Of a stretch of 64,000 bases of DNA, positions 59,924 to 64,000 are shown one piece after another. Each line of letters starts with the position of its first letter. The stretch's first letter is position 1. The stretch is from contig JACKNC010000001.1 of assembly GCA_024235095.1 (NCBI GenBank), positions 1,649,501 through 1,713,500 of the forward strand, read 5' to 3'. Origin of the DNA: Gammaproteobacteria bacterium. GTDB taxonomy: Bacteria; Pseudomonadota; Gammaproteobacteria; Competibacterales; Competibacteraceae. The position numbers and the translations under genes are program-made. Below the pieces are notes generated by a model that had not been told where the DNA came from, searched no databases, and saw only the letters and a program-made list of their open reading frames with translations.

Positions 59924-60957
59924 CCAAGGATTTCTTCCAGGATCATCCCGTACTGGTGACTGGAGGAACCGGTTTCATCGGTCGCCGACTGGTTACGGCG
60001 CTGCTGGAACAGAAAGCGCGAGTACGGGTTCTGGTCAGGGGGCAGGTATCAAGTATCGAGCATCAAGGAACAGGCATGGAACCAGCAACCGGAAGTCTGG
60101 AGCGAATCGTCGGCGATTTGACCGATGCCGCCAGCCTGGTTCGGGCTTGCGCCAGAATGAAAACGGTCTTTCATATCGCCGGCTTTGCCCATGCCGATGC
60201 CGGGAGCACCCCCGAATTTGCGGCCCGGCACTGGGCGGTGAATGCGGAAGGGACGTTTCATCTATTGGATGCGGCGCGAGAGGCTGGAGTAAGCCGGTTC
60301 ATCTTTCTAAGTAGCGTCAAAGCCGTAGGCGATCCCGGTACGCATTGCGTGGATGAGCGCTGGGCTGCGCCGCCAGAGACGTCTTATGGTCAGGCGAAGC
60401 GGGCCGCCGAGGAACGCGTGCTGGCAATGGGGCGCGAATCGGCAATGCATACGGTCAATCTGCGGCCAGCGCTGGTCTATGGTTCAGGGATGAAGGCGAA
60501 TTTGTTGCGATTGGTCAAAGCGGTGCAACAGAACTGGTTGCCGCCTCTGCCGGAAACCGGTAACCGTCGTTCGCTGGTGCATGTCGATGATGTCGTGCAG
60601 GCCCTGCTGCTCGCCGCTCGGCATCCTGCTGCAGCCGGTCAGACCTATTTCGTGACCGATGGCCGGACGTATTCAGGACGGGAGTTGTATCGGCTGATTC
60701 GCCAGGCGTTAGGGCGACCGATGCCCGGTTGGACTGTTCCCGCCAATGTGCTGTGCGGCTTGGCGCAAATGGCTGATGGCGTTCGCAGGCTGGCCGGTCG
60801 CCGCGATCCCAAGGCTCAGGCCATGTTGGACAAGCTGCTGGGCTGGGCCTGCTATGATTCCCGCCGGATTATCGCTGAATTAGGCTATCAACCGGTCTGG
60901 GATTTGGAACGCGCGCTGCCTGAGTTATTAAGGGGAAGTCAGAATAATGCAGACTGA
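59917..60957 (+). CDS. NAD-dependent sugar epimerase/dehydratase (extended SDR)
   Basis: The 346-residue protein starts near GTG 59917 (MVTKDFFQDHPVLVTGGTGF, nucleotide loop GGTGFIG). It has VFHIAGFAHADA, FIFLSSVKAVGD and YGQAKRAAEERV (Tyr-x3-Lys catalytic pair), then VNLRPALVYGSGMKANLLRL. This is the extended short-chain dehydrogenase family that includes UDP-hexose 4-epimerases; the exact substrate is open. GTG 59914 and 59908 are alternative starts. It overlaps the GT2 gene in front and the membrane-protein gene behind (60947), so it is within one operon. Confidence 0.85.
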   Translation: MVTKDFFQDHPVLVTGGTGFIGRRLVTALLEQKARVRVLVRGQVSSIEHQGTGMEPATGSLERIVGDLTDAASLVRACARMKTVFHIAGFAHADAGSTPEFAARHWAVNAEGTFHLLDAAREAGVSRFIFLSSVKAVGDPGTHCVDERWAAPPETSYGQAKRAAEERVLAMGRESAMHTVNLRPALVYGSGMKANLLRLVKAVQQNWLPPLPETGNRRSLVHVDDVVQALLLAARHPAAAGQTYFVTDGRTYSGRELYRLIRQALGRPMPGWTVPANVLCGLAQMADGVRRLAGRRDPKAQAMLDKLLGWACYDSRRIIAELGYQPVWDLERALPELLRGSQNNAD

Positions 60958-62131
60958 TCCAACCAAGCGTCCAATGAAATTTCTGCCATGGTTGGCCGCA
61001 TTGTTTGTCGGCGCGGCGCTGACATTGCTGGCGGTGGTGCTGTATTACCAAACCGGCGGCTATAGCGAAGCCAATATTCCATTACGCTGGAATGGCGCTG
61101 ATTTACAAGTGGCGCGTGGTCAGGCTACAGCGCTGCCCGATGATCCAGGCGCTTTCACGATCCAGGCGGCGGATGCGCGCGGAGTGATATTATGGACCCC
61201 GCCTCGATGGATCAGCGCCGGTTTATATGGGAATCTGCTTTGGAAGATCACGGGTCTTGATGATCGGCATCCGCTGTATCCGATTTGGCGAACGAACGAC
61301 GGTAAAGTGGGCCAGGCCAAACAGGCAACGAAAATTTCTTCTAATCTTCTCGATTTACGAACCGAGCCGGACTGGCAGGGAACGATCATGACCCTGGGTC
61401 TCTTTATTCCCGGTCCGTTGGCATCGCCTCTTATCGTGCGCCAGCTTGAATTGCGCCCGGCGGCATTAACTGCCAGAGAATGGTTGGAGCAGTTATGGCG
61501 GGAGTGGACGGCGCGGGAGGATTGGAGTCAACGTTCAATCAATTTTGCCTCCGGCGCTACCGCAAGACCCTTGGGATCGCCGGTTTTGTTGATAGCAATC
61601 TGGATGGGTCTGAGTGGGTTGCTTTATGGGGGGTGGGTGCTTGCGGCAGGTCAGCGGTTACGACCCACGCCGTTCGTAGCGCTGTTTCTGCTGGGTTGGT
61701 TGTTGCTCGATCTGCGTTGGCAGTGGGAGCTGAGCGGGCGTCTGGAGCATACGGTGGAACGCTTTGCGGGTAAGGATGCGACTAGCCGGCGACTCGCGGA
61801 TCTGGATGGCGAGCTGTACAGGTTTCTGCTAGACATCGGGCAACGCCTGCCGAAGCGCCCGGTGCGATTGTTTATTGTCAGCGCCGATCCTGGCGGATTT
61901 CTGGCTGGACGCGCTCACTATCATCTCCTGCCTCATAACAACTACATGGGGTTTTTGCGACCGCCGACCGCCGCGCATGAAGGTGATTATGTGCTGATTC
62001 TATCCCCGTTGCCTGAAGTGCGATTTAATCCGGCTCCAGCGAAGTTGGAATGGGAGGATGGACAATTGGCCGTGGAAAGGTTGTATGAGGCGCCTCTGGG
62101 GGCACTATTCCGGGTAACAGGGAACTCATAG
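60947..62131 (+). CDS. Membrane protein of unknown function in polysaccharide cluster
   Basis: I do not recognise this 394-residue protein. It has an N-terminal membrane segment (about residues 12-32, FLPWLAALFVGAALTLLAVV), a periplasmic beta-like region to about 200, two further membrane segments (about 207-227 and 240-258), and a C-terminal region with RPVRLFIVSADPGGFLAGRA and HYHLLPHNNYMGFL. A His-rich YHLLPHNN may bind a ligand. It overlaps the epimerase by 11 bases and is followed directly by another membrane protein. The pair may form a glycan-modifying membrane complex; this is inference. Confidence 0.7.
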   Translation: MQTDPTKRPMKFLPWLAALFVGAALTLLAVVLYYQTGGYSEANIPLRWNGADLQVARGQATALPDDPGAFTIQAADARGVILWTPPRWISAGLYGNLLWKITGLDDRHPLYPIWRTNDGKVGQAKQATKISSNLLDLRTEPDWQGTIMTLGLFIPGPLASPLIVRQLELRPAALTAREWLEQLWREWTAREDWSQRSINFASGATARPLGSPVLLIAIWMGLSGLLYGGWVLAAGQRLRPTPFVALFLLGWLLLDLRWQWELSGRLEHTVERFAGKDATSRRLADLDGELYRFLLDIGQRLPKRPVRLFIVSADPGGFLAGRAHYHLLPHNNYMGFLRPPTAAHEGDYVLILSPLPEVRFNPAPAKLEWEDGQLAVERLYEAPLGALFRVTGNS

Positions 62132-62134
62132 TTG

Positions 62135-63559
62135 ATGGAAGGGTTCCGGGTGGGGTTAGCACTGATTATCCCGTGGTTGGCTGGGACGTTATGGGTGCGG
62201 GCGCTTTGGCGGGATGCGCGACCGGGTGTTTGGCCACTGGCGCTGGGTTATGGTTATTTGTTGGGCGGATTGGCGACCGTGTTGCTGCTGCGTGCGCAGG
62301 CTGCCGCAGGTTTACCGATGGACTTTGCCGGTCCCTTGATCGTTTTAGGACTGCTGGCGCTGGCGGGGAGCGGGTTGGCGTGGCGGCGCATCCTATCCGC
62401 TCATCCTGACCTTCCTCCACAAAAGGCGAAGGCGCCTGATGAAACCTGGCAAACCCTCCTGTTCATTTTGCTGCTGGGCTGGCTGAGTTGGCGGTGCTTT
62501 GGATTGGCGCAGGAAATCGAGTGGCGTCCCCTGTATCCCTGGGACGCCTGGACAACCTGGATGGTGCGCGCCAAAGTCTGGTCGGAGTTGCAGCAATGGG
62601 TTCCGTTCGTCGATCCGCAAACCTGGCTTACGAGCGCTCACGGTTCGGCCTATACCCTTGCAGCCTGGAATTATCCTGAAACCGTGTCGTTGCTGGCGTT
62701 GTGGCCAACGCTGGCGTTTGGCGCATGGAATGAAACGGTTGCCCTGCTACCCTGGTTGGGAATTGCTGTCGCGCTCGGTTGCGGATTTTACGGTCAGGCG
62801 CGACTCTGGGGCGTGTCGCCACTGGTTGCGCTGATTTTCGTCTGGCTCTTGCTGTCGCTACCGATACTGGACACGCATGTCGCCCTGGCCGGTTATGCCG
62901 ATTTGTGGCTGGCGGCAACCTTCGGATTGGCGGTTTGCGCGTTCTTGCAATGGGCGCGGACCCGCGATCCGTGGCAAGGCATATTGGCGTTGCTGTTAGC
63001 CTTGGCCTGTCCCTGGATCAAGCATGAGGGTCTGGTCTGGGCGTCGCTGTTATTACCGGCGGCGGTCTGGGTATGGACGCCGCGTCGCTACTGGCCGTGG
63101 CTGATCGGTGGATTCATCCTGTTGCTGGTAGGCTGGTGGGCGGCGGGCGGGTTTACTTTTAACATTGCGGGCTTGGGTAAAATCCAGTTGACCCCGAATA
63201 TCATCCGATTGCCGCTGGTGGGCCGGTTCGAGCTGCATTACCACGATGTCTGGGGACCTGTCATTCGTAACCTGCTGTTGCTCGGCAACTGGCATTTATT
63301 CGGCTATCTGTTGCTGGCCACCTTACTGATGAGTCTTCCAGGCATCTTCGCGGAGCCGTGGCGAATGGCGGGAGCGATGCTGGTTATTGCCGGGCTACTG
63401 GTGTTATTTATCCTATTCTTTCTTACGGACGCTCATCATTGGGCGCGGCAGTACACCAGCATTAACCGAGTATTCCTCCATTTCGTCCCAGCTTTGTTAT
63501 TCTGGATCATGACCATGTTGCATATCAAGGTTCCGACAACCCCGACCGAATCCCTATGA
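62135..63559 (+). CDS. Polytopic membrane protein, possible GT-C-like
   Basis: The 474-residue protein has about ten to twelve membrane segments and a loop with WRPLYPWDAWTTWMVRAKVW after the third span, a pattern seen in polyprenyl-sugar-dependent membrane glycosyltransferases and O-antigen ligase-like proteins. The Asp and Arg in that loop (WDAWTTWMVR) are the most GT-C-like features. The C-terminus is basic and short. ATG 62135 is preferred to TTG 62132. The last base positions overlap the next gene by ATGA. Family assignment is uncertain. Confidence 0.65.
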   Translation: MEGFRVGLALIIPWLAGTLWVRALWRDARPGVWPLALGYGYLLGGLATVLLLRAQAAAGLPMDFAGPLIVLGLLALAGSGLAWRRILSAHPDLPPQKAKAPDETWQTLLFILLLGWLSWRCFGLAQEIEWRPLYPWDAWTTWMVRAKVWSELQQWVPFVDPQTWLTSAHGSAYTLAAWNYPETVSLLALWPTLAFGAWNETVALLPWLGIAVALGCGFYGQARLWGVSPLVALIFVWLLLSLPILDTHVALAGYADLWLAATFGLAVCAFLQWARTRDPWQGILALLLALACPWIKHEGLVWASLLLPAAVWVWTPRRYWPWLIGGFILLLVGWWAAGGFTFNIAGLGKIQLTPNIIRLPLVGRFELHYHDVWGPVIRNLLLLGNWHLFGYLLLATLLMSLPGIFAEPWRMAGAMLVIAGLLVLFILFFLTDAHHWARQYTSINRVFLHFVPALLFWIMTMLHIKVPTTPTESL

Positions 63560-64000
63560 ACTGGCCTAATACTCCCCTTACCGAGCGACTTCACATTCGC
63601 TATCCCATTATCCAGGCGCCCATGGCTGGCGGTCCTGGCGCCCCTCATCTGGTTGCAGCAGTCTCTAACGCCGGGGGATTAGGTTGCCTGGCGGGCGGCT
63701 ACCTGTGGCCCGACGCCCTGCTTCAGACCATTTCCGAGGTGCGCAACCTGACGGATCAACCGTTTGCAGTCAATTTATCGGCGGGACATCCGGCTAAAGT
63801 GGATGCTGAACGCATCGCCCGCGCCGGTGAGTTACTGGCGCCCTATCGCGCTGAATTGGGTTTATCAGCCGAATTGCCTCCTTTGCCGGAATTGCCGGGG
63901 TTCGATGAGCAACTCGACGTGATTCTGGAAACCCGGATACCTGCGCTGAGCTTCACCTTCGGCATACCTGACGCTCAGTGTTTGAACCTGCTGCGGGAAG
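63556..64000 (+). CDS. Nitronate monooxygenase-like FMN enzyme, N-terminal part
   Basis: The visible 148 codons start MNWPNTPLTERLHIRYPIIQ and have APMAGGPGAPHLVAAVSNAG, GLGCLAGGYLWPDALLQTI and LTDQPFAVNLSAG, characteristic of the nitronate monooxygenase (2-nitropropane dioxygenase) TIM-barrel family, which binds FMN and oxidises alkyl nitronates. The frame continues past the window end. Its ATG overlaps the previous gene stop (ATGA), but function appears unrelated to the glycan cluster. Confidence 0.9.
   Translation, partial: MNWPNTPLTERLHIRYPIIQAPMAGGPGAPHLVAAVSNAGGLGCLAGGYLWPDALLQTISEVRNLTDQPFAVNLSAGHPAKVDAERIARAGELLAPYRAELGLSAELPPLPELPGFDEQLDVILETRIPALSFTFGIPDAQCLNLLRE

Overview
The window is chromosomal DNA from a gammaproteobacterium, moderately GC-rich and densely coded. 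The evidence is the classic gene order lolB-ispE-tRNA-Gln-prs, hemA followed by prfA, smc-zipA-ligA, and gshB beside both a tonB and a Chp-type (PilI/PilJ/ChpA) chemosensory operon. ZipA and LolB are gammaproteobacterial proteins. The type II secretion genes run E-F-G-H-I-J-K-L-M-N-D, as in the Xanthomonas xps operon. GC-rich palindromic repeats are scattered through coding and non-coding DNA. I cannot name the species; an environmental, possibly Competibacter-like lineage is only a guess.

Layout. 1-4139 (minus): prs (cut by the window edge), tRNA-Gln, ispE, lolB, a small unknown gene and a TPR lipoprotein. 4331-7579 (plus): hemA, prfA and a RibD-C-type reductase. 7613-9104 (minus): a small coiled-coil protein and cca. 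9208-11964 (plus): a lipoprotein metallopeptidase and a YejF-type double ABC ATPase. 12001-19011 (minus): a small unknown gene, ligA, zipA and smc. 19042-27537 (minus): a Chp/Pil chemosensory operon for twitching or surface sensing. 27735-30410 (plus): gshB, tonB and an orphan pair of N-ATPase subunit genes (atpQ, atpR). 30411-31043: non-coding, with an AT-rich tract and a MITE-like inverted repeat. 31044-34781 (plus): a RhlE-type helicase and rfbA-rfbC-rfbD (dTDP-rhamnose). 34798-45562 (plus): the complete xps-like type II secretion operon, interrupted by three palindromic repeats. 45584-51259 (plus): a SPINDLY/OGT-type glycosyltransferase, a secreted protein of unknown function with its own promoter and terminator, and a secreted Asp-box protein. 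51268-63559 (mostly plus): an ABC-exported polysaccharide cluster (permease, GT4, Wzt-type ATPase, a GNAT on the opposite strand, a 1223-residue PIG-L plus triple-GT2 fusion, GT2, epimerase, two membrane proteins). 63556-64000: start of a nitronate monooxygenase-like gene.

How it fits together. The middle and right of the window form an envelope and export region. rfbACD can supply dTDP-rhamnose precursors. The ABC transporter and its glycosyltransferases would build and export a polysaccharide or O-antigen. The type II system would carry folded exoproteins across the outer membrane. The OGT-like gene directly after gspD and the strongly expressed exoprotein gene beside it suggest, but do not prove, a link between secretion and protein glycosylation. 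The left half is mostly housekeeping: PRPP, isoprenoids, lipoprotein sorting, heme, translation termination, tRNA maturation, DNA ligation, chromosome condensation and division.

The points most worth following are: repeats translated in frame at the N-termini of the pseudopilins GspH and GspK; the four-module deacetylase/glycosyltransferase fusion; the orphan atpQR pair behind what may be an atpC relic; the OGT/T2SS/exoprotein neighbourhood; and a GT4 gene whose only well-placed start is ATT.
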